Assembly: GCA_902386135.1 (NCBI GenBank)
Contig: CABMIB010000068.1
Span: 1 to 38,703 of the forward strand
Direction of reading: 5' to 3'
DNA: 38,703 nt
DNA from: an uncultured archaeon
GTDB taxonomy: Archaea; Halobacteriota; Methanosarcinia; Methanosarcinales; Methanoperedenaceae
A program made the translations under genes and the position numbers. Of the stretch, positions 32,333-38,703 are shown piece by piece. The first letter of the stretch is position 1; each line of letters starts with the position of its first letter. The notes beneath the pieces are model-generated. The model was not told where the DNA came from, searched no databases, and saw only the letters and a program-made list of their open reading frames with translations.

Positions 32333-32350
32333 ACTTTCACCTATCTTTTT
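32323..32350 (+). terminator. Intrinsic-type terminator: 10-bp stem, ACTT loop, T-run
   Basis: AGATAGGTGA (32323-32332) and TCACCTATCT (32337-32346) are perfect complements, followed by a T-run to 32350. The gene's TGA stop (32330-32332) is inside the left arm. This is the clearest terminator in the window. Confidence 0.8.
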
Positions 32351-32381
32351 CATCCTTTTAAGTCAATTATTAAAAGCTGGG

Positions 32382-32390
32382 TATTTATAC
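32382..32390 (+). promoter_or_regulatory. TATA box of the membrane winged-helix regulator
   Basis: TATTTATAC is centred about 30 bp before ATG 32416, giving a leader of only a few bases; no Shine-Dalgarno is visible. Confidence 0.5.
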
Positions 32391-32415
32391 TACTAAATAT
32401 ATACACCTGTGCGCT

Positions 32416-33342
32416 ATGGTACTGAAGGCTCTGTATCTTTCCATAATTCTTTTATCGTTAGCCCATGCAGCCAGCGCCACGCCCGCGAACGATTACAAGA
32501 TAACATACACCATCAACATCAACGAGGGCGGCAATGCTGTATGGTACGTCGAATACAGGACACCGCTCGTATCAAAAGAAGATTTTGACTCGTTTGAAAA
32601 TTATACAAAGCAATTGGATTCAGTTTACCTCAATGAATTCAAGGAACTGATGCAGAGGTCGGTCTCCGAGGCGGCGAACGCCACATCAAGGAAAATGGCA
32701 GCCGGGGGCTTTACAGGGGATGCAAAGGTTGAATCCGCGCCCACGGGAACGTTCGGCGTAATCCGTTACTCATTCACCTGGGTGAATTTTGCAAAACTTG
32801 ACCCTGATAAGAACCTTAATATCGGCGATGTTTTCATCGGCGGGCTGTACCTGTCAAAGGACAACACCCTGATGATCCAGTACCCTTCCGATTATACTAT
32901 CGAGCAGGCCGAACCACAGCCTGACCAGGTACGCGATGGCATGGTGTGGTATGGTCTTCGTACATTCAAAGCAGGTGAACCTGCAGTTATACTTTCCAGA
33001 CCTTCCTCGTCCTGGATGCCACCGGTAATCGCCGTCTCTGCTGTTTTTATCTTAGCTGCATTCGTTTATATGCGTAAAGCCCGCGGAAAAAATGCGGAAA
33101 TAGATGCTGCTGCCGGGCCTGTCGCGGAAGCTCTCACAGAAGCGGATATGATGGATGTTCAGGACAGGATAGTAAAACTTTTAAATGAAAGCGACGGGTC
33201 TCTTTACCAGTCCGAGATAGGGAAAAAGCTTGACATTCCCAGGTCCACCGTAAGTGCAGCACTGAACCAGCTTCATGATAAGAAGATAATCCAGAAAGTA
33301 AAGAAAGGGCGCGAGAACCTTATCAGGCTCGTACAATCGTGA
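32416..33342 (+). CDS. Membrane-anchored transcriptional regulator: exported sensor domain, TM helix, winged helix
   Basis: 308-aa one-component regulator. A signal peptide (1-22, cleaved near ASA-TPAN) leads to an exported beta-rich domain (about 25-195; ITYTININEGGNAVWYVEYRT, IGGLYLSKDNTLMIQYPSDY) typical of archaeal DUF-type sensor domains. One TM helix (201-219) with a basic MRKARGK cytoplasmic flank follows, then a MarR/TrmB-like winged helix (248-308; LYQSEIGKKLDIPRSTVSAALNQLHDKKIIQKVKKGREN). Known families of this architecture exist in archaea; signal and targets are unknown. It is transcribed alone just after the terminator of the DUF5667 gene and is a plausible regulator of surface functions. 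Confidence 0.8.
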   Translation: MVLKALYLSIILLSLAHAASATPANDYKITYTININEGGNAVWYVEYRTPLVSKEDFDSFENYTKQLDSVYLNEFKELMQRSVSEAANATSRKMAAGGFTGDAKVESAPTGTFGVIRYSFTWVNFAKLDPDKNLNIGDVFIGGLYLSKDNTLMIQYPSDYTIEQAEPQPDQVRDGMVWYGLRTFKAGEPAVILSRPSSSWMPPVIAVSAVFILAAFVYMRKARGKNAEIDAAAGPVAEALTEADMMDVQDRIVKLLNESDGSLYQSEIGKKLDIPRSTVSAALNQLHDKKIIQKVKKGRENLIRLVQS

Positions 33343-33354
33343 ATACGGCGCAGT

Positions 33355-34029
33355 TCAGAGCAACTTCAGGATAGACCTTAATTCATCCACACGCAATTGC
33401 CCCGGCGCAGTAGAGTTCTCCACATACCCGTATGTCATAACGGATCCATAAATAGGCGCAACAACGCGCGAGTGCCGCCCGGTATCGCCCATCGCTATTG
33501 TGCAAACCGCGCCCTTAGCGTGAAGAGTGACCTCCAGCAGGTGCAGCACGTCCTCAAGCGAGTCCGGCATCACGGCAAGCTTGGCGATATCCGCTCCTGC
33601 CTCGAATGATTCCTTGAGCATTCCAGTCATAACCCTGGTTTCCGGTGTCTTCTTGAAATCATGCGTGGATATTATAACGGTTTTACCGGCACTTCTTGCT
33701 CTTTCAACGACATGCTCCCTTTTCTGCGCGCAAAGCTCGATATCGACAGCATCGGCAAGAGGTAGCAAAGAGACCAGGGTCCGGATGCGTTCATCTTCGC
33801 TCCCTGCCCAGGCGCCCCCTTCTTTTCTCATCCGGTTTGTAATAATGACAGGCATGCCGGTCTTCTTTACATCCAGAAGCGCCTGGCGCGCATCCGAATC
33901 CAGGAGGTCGATTCTTAACTCCAGGATGTCTGCGCCGAGCTTTTTGGCTCCGGCTGCCGAATTAACGGGATTTTTCCCTAAAGACGCCACTATTGACCTG
34001 TCAAGAACCAGACTGCCTATACGCACCAT
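33355..34029 (-). CDS. aroD: 3-dehydroquinate dehydratase, type I
   Basis: 224-aa Schiff-base enzyme of the shikimate pathway (3-dehydroquinate to 3-dehydroshikimate). Catalytic His123 (ISTHDF) and Schiff-base Lys150 (ADIAKLAVMP) are present, with substrate residues ELR (37-39) and a C-terminal GRHSRVVAPIYGSVMTYG. The archaeal length of about 220 aa is normal. It is convergent with the membrane regulator (12-bp gap) and 63 bp downstream of the helicase on the same strand. No other shikimate gene is in the window. Confidence 0.94.
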   Translation of the reverse strand: MVRIGSLVLDRSIVASLGKNPVNSAAGAKKLGADILELRIDLLDSDARQALLDVKKTGMPVIITNRMRKEGGAWAGSEDERIRTLVSLLPLADAVDIELCAQKREHVVERARSAGKTVIISTHDFKKTPETRVMTGMLKESFEAGADIAKLAVMPDSLEDVLHLLEVTLHAKGAVCTIAMGDTGRHSRVVAPIYGSVMTYGYVENSTAPGQLRVDELRSILKLL

Positions 34030-34092
34030 GATTCAGTTAATGTCATTATAATGTGATAAGTTTTCTGGGGAACGTAATAAAAAGCTCGGACT

Positions 34093-36543
34093 TCACCCTT
34101 CCATCTTCTCCCTCAGTTCCCTTGCCTTCATGCTCAACTCCTTCTTACCACATATCCCCGCGATCAATTCCACAGCCTCAAGAGACCTCGCTGCCTGGTC
34201 AAGGTAATTGAGCATATCACCTGCATAAGTATAAACCCCGTATCGCTTCGTAAGCTCGGCGATAATTCCATCAGGCGACAGCCCCTCGGCACATAGCTCA
34301 ATGACCATTGCCGAAAATTTCTTCTCAGCGCAGCCGCAGTAAGGCGAATCCTTGCATCTGCATGCCATGAACTCCCGTGCAAAATCAAGCGCGGTGCGGC
34401 GCAGGTTCTCTTTCAGCTTTGATATACCATCCGCTGAGAAAACGATATCAAGCCCTGCGCCGAAAACCCTTGTCGGGATATCGGTCCCGAGGGCATCGGA
34501 TAACTGCGAGGCATACTTGAAATAAACAGCATCGATAACCTCCAGCCCGGTAATTATATCCATCGGATCGCGCCCGGCAAGTACAGCATCCTTTATCAGG
34601 AATGTCTGCTCCACGCTCAGGAAATGCGCAGCCACAATGAGCCCGAGTTCCACCGGGGAAAATCCCCCGCTGGCTCTTTCAATAAATCCGTACTCTGTGA
34701 GTTTGTCCAGCAAATAATCAAGGTCGCCCCTGCCGAGCAGTAATCCGTTGATCCTCCTTATATCCGGAAGCCTGCGGGCGACCACAATATTGGAAAGCGT
34801 CTCCTCAAGCATCTCGTCTTCTCCGTATTCAACGCCAAAGTGTTCAAGTTCTCCCCTGAGCAGCTTGAAAGCGACTTCGTCTTCAGTATCTCCTTTTCCG
34901 AATCTCTTCTCGGGGTCTGCCAGCAGCACCACCTTGCCGCAATCATGGTAATCCGGTCTCCCGGCGCGCCCGAGCATCTGCTGGAATTCTCGTATGGTCA
35001 GCCATTCTATGCCCATCCCGAGTGTCTCGAATATCACCTGCGATGCCGGGAAATCAACACCTGCAGCAAGAGCCGCAGTTGTCACCACTACGGGCAGTTT
35101 CCCTTTCCCGAACTGCTCCTCCACTCTTTTTCGCTCGTTATAAGAAAGCCCTGCGTGGTAAGGCATCGCTTTTATAGAGAGGCTGTCCGCAAGCATATGG
35201 CAGTTGCGGCGCGAGTTGGTAAATACAATGGTCTGCCCTCTGAAACCCTTGGAAGAACTCTTATCATATTCCTGCTTTGCAAGCCGCTCTATCAGCCGTT
35301 TTTTCTCGTAATCCGGCGAGAAGATGAGATGGCGCTCGATGGGAACCGGTCTTTCTTCAAATTCTATCAGTGCAGCATCAAGTTTTTCTGCAAGCCACTG
35401 CGGCTTTCCAACAGTGGCTGAAAGATATATGAACTGCGTATCCGGGGAGACGAATTTCAGGCGCGCGATAAGACCATCGAGCCTGTGCCCTCTTTCTTTG
35501 TCCTCAAGCATATGCACCTCGTCTATCACCACAGTACCGATCTTCCCCAGCGCTTTTGCATTGCCTGACCTGATGATGAAATCTGCCCCCTCATACGTGC
35601 CCACGATTATATCGGAAGAAAGCGAAGTCCGGATACCTTTTTTACCTTTTGTTATGCGGCTTGTCCCGACACGAAGGGACGTTGAGGCGATGGAAGAATA
35701 GCGTTTTGTGAACTGCTCGTACTTCTGGTTCGCAAGCGCAACAAGAGGGACGAGGAAGAGCATACTGCCTTTTTTATGGAGGATGTTCTGAAGCCCGGCA
35801 AGCTCCCCGACAAGCGTCTTCCCTGTGGCCGTGGCCGAAACTATCAACTGGTTTTTCCCTTCAAGGAGCCCGGCTTTTATCGAGAGCGCCTGGACAGGCA
35901 TAAGTTCTTCCAGTTGGTGAAGAAGTATCTTTTTTAGTTCTTCATGCACAGGCAGGTCTTTTACTTTTATTGAACTCTCAACCCTGTTCGCCTCTATCGT
36001 ATCAAACCTTGTCAGCCCGGAATCCAGTTTTTCAGGGCTGAGCATCGCAAGCACCCTGTCAAGATCCTTTGTCCCGAGCAATATCCGGATAAGCCGTTCC
36101 TGCCCATGCTTTCCGATCTTGTGAATACTTGCTTCCTTCACCACCTCTCTTTTCGCACAATCCTCGCACACATGCTCATTATGGAACCGGATAGAATCGC
36201 TATTTACTCGCGTATATCTGCCTGCAAGAAGGCAGAGGCGGCAGGCGCTCGTATAGCCGTAATCAAGCTGGTACGCTGCAAGCAGCTCTTTGAATTCTGC
36301 TTCGGATCTTTCGTTCCCTTCGGCAATAAGAATCCCGTTCGCAAGGCGCAGGAGCTCTATGACCTCATCTGGTGCCCTGAATTCCTCTTTTTCCCCTTTC
36401 CTTATCCTGAATTTGCCCGCACGTGCGCCTTTTGGGGTTTTCTTTAAAGTCAGTATCCCGTAGAAGATAGGCTCTTTTGCATTGTCCTTGACAGGCAGGA
36501 CTGCGAGCTTTGAATCCTGCGGATGTATAATGATAGAAAGCAT
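34093..36543 (-). CDS. Archaea-specific superfamily II helicase (COG1202)
   Basis: 816-aa DExH helicase. An N-terminal domain (1-190) contains a Cys4 zinc site Cys101, Cys104, Cys126, Cys129 (CRLC...CEDC). Motif I ATATGKT (237-243), motif II DEVH (341-344), motif III LSATVG, and the C-terminal RecA domain with HAGLSYNERKRVEEQF, TTAALAAGVDFP and motif VI QMLGRAGRPDYHD. A second cysteine cluster CRC...CGC (728, 730, 736, 738) is near the C-terminus. The architecture resembles Hel308-like Ski2 relatives but with extra zinc domains, matching the archaea-only group. It likely acts in DNA repair or RNA metabolism; no experimental role is known to me. Start ATG 36543 without obvious SD. Confidence 0.88.
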   Translation of the reverse strand: MLSIIIHPQDSKLAVLPVKDNAKEPIFYGILTLKKTPKGARAGKFRIRKGEKEEFRAPDEVIELLRLANGILIAEGNERSEAEFKELLAAYQLDYGYTSACRLCLLAGRYTRVNSDSIRFHNEHVCEDCAKREVVKEASIHKIGKHGQERLIRILLGTKDLDRVLAMLSPEKLDSGLTRFDTIEANRVESSIKVKDLPVHEELKKILLHQLEELMPVQALSIKAGLLEGKNQLIVSATATGKTLVGELAGLQNILHKKGSMLFLVPLVALANQKYEQFTKRYSSIASTSLRVGTSRITKGKKGIRTSLSSDIIVGTYEGADFIIRSGNAKALGKIGTVVIDEVHMLEDKERGHRLDGLIARLKFVSPDTQFIYLSATVGKPQWLAEKLDAALIEFEERPVPIERHLIFSPDYEKKRLIERLAKQEYDKSSSKGFRGQTIVFTNSRRNCHMLADSLSIKAMPYHAGLSYNERKRVEEQFGKGKLPVVVTTAALAAGVDFPASQVIFETLGMGIEWLTIREFQQMLGRAGRPDYHDCGKVVLLADPEKRFGKGDTEDEVAFKLLRGELEHFGVEYGEDEMLEETLSNIVVARRLPDIRRINGLLLGRGDLDYLLDKLTEYGFIERASGGFSPVELGLIVAAHFLSVEQTFLIKDAVLAGRDPMDIITGLEVIDAVYFKYASQLSDALGTDIPTRVFGAGLDIVFSADGISKLKENLRRTALDFAREFMACRCKDSPYCGCAEKKFSAMVIELCAEGLSPDGIIAELTKRYGVYTYAGDMLNYLDQAARSLEAVELIAGICGKKELSMKARELREKMEG

Positions 36544-36587
36544 CTGTGTTTCCTAAATGAGAATCAGGTTATTAAGCATTAGGACGG

Positions 36588-36595
36588 TTTAAATG
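36588..36595 (+). promoter_or_regulatory. TATA box of tyrS
   Basis: TTTAAATG would start transcription about 25 bp downstream, near 36617, leaving a leader of about 60 nt that contains the AAGGAG ribosome-binding site (36661-36666). Confidence 0.4.
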
Positions 36596-36675
36596 TTTGT
36601 CCATGCTGCATCCGCAGAATTTATGTGTATGCCCCGCATAGAACCGCAGGTTTTGAGCCAAAGGAGTTCGCGATT

Positions 36676-37635
36676 ATGGACAAATTAGCGCTAATTACCA
36701 GGAATACGGAAGAGGTTGTAACAAAAGAGGAACTGGAAGCATTGATCAGTTCGGACAAAAAGCCCTCTGCTTACGCGGGCTATGAGCCCAGCGGGAAGAT
36801 ACATATGGGCCATGTGCTCACCGTTAACAAGCTCCTTGACCTCCAGCAGGCCGGTTTTAAATTAACTGTGCTGCTTGCGGATATACATGCATACCTCAAC
36901 GAAAAGGGAACAATGGACGAAGTGAGGAAGATAGCGGATTATAACAAGAGATGTTTTATCGCGCTCGGCCTTGACGAGAATAATACGAATTTCGTCCTTG
37001 GCTCATCATACCAGTTAGAGCCCGGATACATGCTGGACGTGCTGAAACTGGCACGCAGCACCACGCTGAACAGAGCAAAGCGCAGCATGGATGAGGTGAG
37101 CCGCAATTCCGAGGACCCAAAAGTGTCGCAAATGATATATCCTCTTATGCAGGCGCTGGATATAGCCCACCTTAAGGTTGACGTAGCTGTGGGCGGAATA
37201 GACCAGAGGAAAATCCACATGCTGGCACGTGAAGGGCTGCCCGAGCTTGGATACCCGGCGCCGATATGCATACACACACCTATTCTCCCCGGTCTTGACG
37301 GCAAGAAGATGTCCTCAAGCAAGGGCAATTACATCTCAGTGGACGATGCGCCTGAGGATATCAAAAAGAAAATGAAAGGGGCGTTCTGCGTAGAGGGCGA
37401 GATCAAGGATAATCCCATATTGAGCCTTTTCAAGTACCATATCATGCCGCGCTATCCTGAAATAGTTGTGAAACGCCCCGAAAAATATGGCGGTGACCTG
37501 CATTACAGCAGCTACGAGGCGCTTGAATCCGACTTTGCGGCGCGGCAGGTCCACCCGATGGATTTGAAGGCTGCCGCTGCCGAATACATGAACGAGATAC
37601 TTGAACCCGTAAGGAAGCTGATGGTGGAGAAGTAA
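36676..37635 (+). CDS. tyrS: Tyrosyl-tRNA synthetase
   Basis: 319-aa class I synthetase attaching tyrosine to tRNA-Tyr, closely resembling the archaeal (Methanocaldococcus) enzyme in length and sequence. HIGH-type motif HMGH (43-46) within YEPSGKIHMGH; KMSSS at 211-215; AVGGIDQRKIHMLARE tyrosine/tRNA region; and a terminal EPVRKLM. An in-frame ATG at 36625 extends it by 17 residues, but ATG 36676 has AAGGAG at ideal spacing and starts the known N-terminus (MDKLALITRN), so I chose it. The EFR1-type gene follows by 10 bp. Confidence 0.96.
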   Translation: MDKLALITRNTEEVVTKEELEALISSDKKPSAYAGYEPSGKIHMGHVLTVNKLLDLQQAGFKLTVLLADIHAYLNEKGTMDEVRKIADYNKRCFIALGLDENNTNFVLGSSYQLEPGYMLDVLKLARSTTLNRAKRSMDEVSRNSEDPKVSQMIYPLMQALDIAHLKVDVAVGGIDQRKIHMLAREGLPELGYPAPICIHTPILPGLDGKKMSSSKGNYISVDDAPEDIKKKMKGAFCVEGEIKDNPILSLFKYHIMPRYPEIVVKRPEKYGGDLHYSSYEALESDFAARQVHPMDLKAAAAEYMNEILEPVRKLMVEK

Positions 37636-37645
37636 TTATTTTATT

Positions 37646-38446
37646 ATGAAAGGGATTATTTGCTACTGTTCAGGCTCAGGCAATACAAAGTTAGCTTGCT
37701 GGTACATCATGGGGAAGATAAGAAATATTGAGTTTGACCTTTTCAATATTGTTAAGGACGGCATCCCTGCATTAGAAAAGTATGATATTGTAGGATTTGC
37801 CACATTCACAAATTTTTTGAGTGTTCCATATATTTTTCAGACGTTTATAGATAAATTGCCACAGCAGAACAATAAACCTGCATTTGTGTTTAATACATAT
37901 GGTTTCATCAGCGGCAAGACCCTCAAAATTCTTGATAAAACAGTTACAGCTAAAGGATTTAAAGTTATTGCAGGTCATTCGCTTCATACACCGGAAAGCT
38001 ATCCTCCTATGATCGCCAGAGGTAGAGGTAATGAACAGGCGCCAAACGAAAAAGAAATAAATAATTTTAACAAATTTATTTCTGAATTAGATCATCTCAC
38101 ATATTATCTCAAAAATTGCAATGAACTCAGGAGAAAGAAAATAAGAGTTGGTTTGCTGAACAGTTTAATGCCAGCTTATTCTTTTACCAAAGCACGGGGA
38201 GATATGGGAGAAAAATACGTTGACGAGTCGCTTTGTACAGAGTGTGGTCTGTGTGAAAAATTATGCCCGTATAAAGCAATTAAATGCTCTCCGAAGCCTA
38301 CTTTTAACATGGATAAGTGTTATGGATGCTGGACGTGTTATAATCATTGTCCTGCCAAAGCGATATACACCGCTAAGTACAGGAATGCAGGTCACTATCC
38401 ACAACCTATCAATCAGTTAAAAGAAAAGTTAAAAATCCAGAAATGA
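37646..38446 (+). CDS. EFR1-type flavodoxin-ferredoxin protein (FMN, two [4Fe-4S])
   Basis: 266-aa electron carrier. Flavodoxin-like N-terminus CYCSGSGNTKLACWYI (6-21) with the FMN phosphate loop SGSGNT, then ATFTNFLSVP and NTYGFISGK flavin loops; C-terminal 2x[4Fe-4S] ferredoxin with Cys197/200/203/207 and Cys225/228/231/235 (CTECGLCEKLCP, CYGCWTCYNHCP). EFR1-type proteins are presumed to shuttle electrons from ferredoxin to flavin targets. The gene is visibly more AT-rich (AAA, ATA, TTT codons) than tyrS just upstream, so it may be laterally acquired. No good Shine-Dalgarno; a TATA-like TAATTATTTTAT is adjacent to the start. Confidence 0.88.
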   Translation: MKGIICYCSGSGNTKLACWYIMGKIRNIEFDLFNIVKDGIPALEKYDIVGFATFTNFLSVPYIFQTFIDKLPQQNNKPAFVFNTYGFISGKTLKILDKTVTAKGFKVIAGHSLHTPESYPPMIARGRGNEQAPNEKEINNFNKFISELDHLTYYLKNCNELRRKKIRVGLLNSLMPAYSFTKARGDMGEKYVDESLCTECGLCEKLCPYKAIKCSPKPTFNMDKCYGCWTCYNHCPAKAIYTAKYRNAGHYPQPINQLKEKLKIQK

Positions 38447-38501
38447 AGAATATATAGATTATATCCTAAGAAAAAAGAATATCCCGATGAGGTGAACCGA
38501 A

Positions 38502-38703
38502 TTGATAACACACGTAGTACTTTTTAAACTGAAAGACCACAGTCCCCGGAGTGCTGGAAAAGCCAGGGATGTCCTTCTGGGCATGAGAGGCAAGATCCCA
38601 CAATTGCGCTATCTTGAGGTCGGTGTTGACTTACTTCACTCCGGGCGCTCATTCGACATTGCGCTTATCACGAAATTCGATTCTTTAGAAGAGCTGCAGG
38701 CAT
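38502..38703 (+). CDS. Dabb-family stress-responsive A/B-barrel protein, 3' end cut by window
   Basis: A TTG start with GAGGTGA about 8 nt upstream opens a frame that runs off the window (67 codons visible). The translation ITHVVLFKLKDHSPRS...ARDVLLGMRGKIPQLRYLEVGVDLLHSGRSFDIALITKFDSLEELQA matches the dimeric alpha-beta barrel (Dabb) pattern: HVVLFKL, a helix, LEVGVD, SFDIALITKFDSLEEL. Full members are about 95-100 aa. These small ferredoxin-like proteins form dimers; function is usually unknown. It lies 55 bp after the EFR1-type gene. Confidence 0.85.
   Translation, partial: MITHVVLFKLKDHSPRSAGKARDVLLGMRGKIPQLRYLEVGVDLLHSGRSFDIALITKFDSLEELQA

Noticed and set aside
1-38703. CRISPR arrays, tRNA/rRNA genes, insertion sequences, multiheme cytochromes
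   Set aside because: Reading both strands I found no regularly spaced repeats, no tRNA-like clover sequences, no transposase genes and no runs of CxxCH motifs.

Overview
The window reads as chromosomal DNA from a euryarchaeon of the methanogen/ANME type, most likely Methanosarcinales and possibly Methanoperedenaceae (this lineage guess is inference). Supporting signs are a methanogenesis-marker-11 protein, the archaeoflavoprotein AfpA beside an iron-sulfur flavoprotein, an AMP phosphorylase, an archaeal-type TyrRS, the archaea-only COG1202 helicase, a PGF-CTERM surface protein with PGF-pre-PGF domains, archaeal TATA boxes about 25 bp from leaderless starts, and abundant AGG/ATA codons. No rRNA, tRNA, CRISPR array, IS element or multiheme cytochrome was seen. 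Coding density is high and no gene-free stretch exceeds 300 bases.

Layout: 1-4259 (mostly minus) carries amino-acid or coenzyme chain-elongation genes: a LeuB/AksF-type dehydrogenase cut by the window edge, an orphan ribbon-helix-helix/UPF0175 regulator just upstream of it, an uncharacterised protein, and a LeuD/HacB small subunit. A plus-strand GT39 membrane glycosyltransferase sits between them. 4293-10727 (minus) encodes two large exported proteins in tandem, a subtilisin-like protease and a PGF-CTERM surface protein; both carry PGF-pre-PGF domains and the upstream one has a Fur-box-like palindrome at its promoter. 10933-15144 holds a cyclic-2,3-diphosphoglycerate-synthetase-like protein and a four-PAS hybrid histidine kinase.

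15391-18351 contains a YfcE-type phosphoesterase, the AfpA-Isf flavoprotein pair, and two toxin-antitoxin modules (RelE-type and HicAB) arranged back to back. 18454-20783 is a two-gene operon of methanogenesis marker 11 and a ferredoxin-less IorA-like TPP enzyme. 20818-22686 is an exported Lon-type (S16) protease. 22717-25744 is a glycan operon (UDP-galactopyranose-mutase-like flavoprotein, GT4, GT2), followed by a PAP2 lipid phosphatase that may recycle the lipid carrier.

26444-28005 pairs threonine synthase with a MoaD/ThiS-type sulfur carrier. 28159-30968 holds RNase Z, a small unknown protein and AMP phosphorylase. 31226-33342 has an exported DUF5667-type protein with a hairpin around its ribosome-binding site and a clear intrinsic terminator, followed by a membrane-anchored winged-helix regulator. 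33355-38703 has 3-dehydroquinate dehydratase, the COG1202 helicase, tyrosyl-tRNA synthetase, an AT-rich EFR1-type flavodoxin/ferredoxin protein and the start of a Dabb-family protein.

Taken together this is a mostly housekeeping region with cell-envelope genes (surface proteins, proteases, glycosyltransferases) and a small toxin-antitoxin patch. The most interesting points are regulatory (palindromes at 1152, 10751 and 31196) and contextual (ThrC-MoaD, marker 11-IorA). All functional calls come from reading translated sequence; no database search was run.
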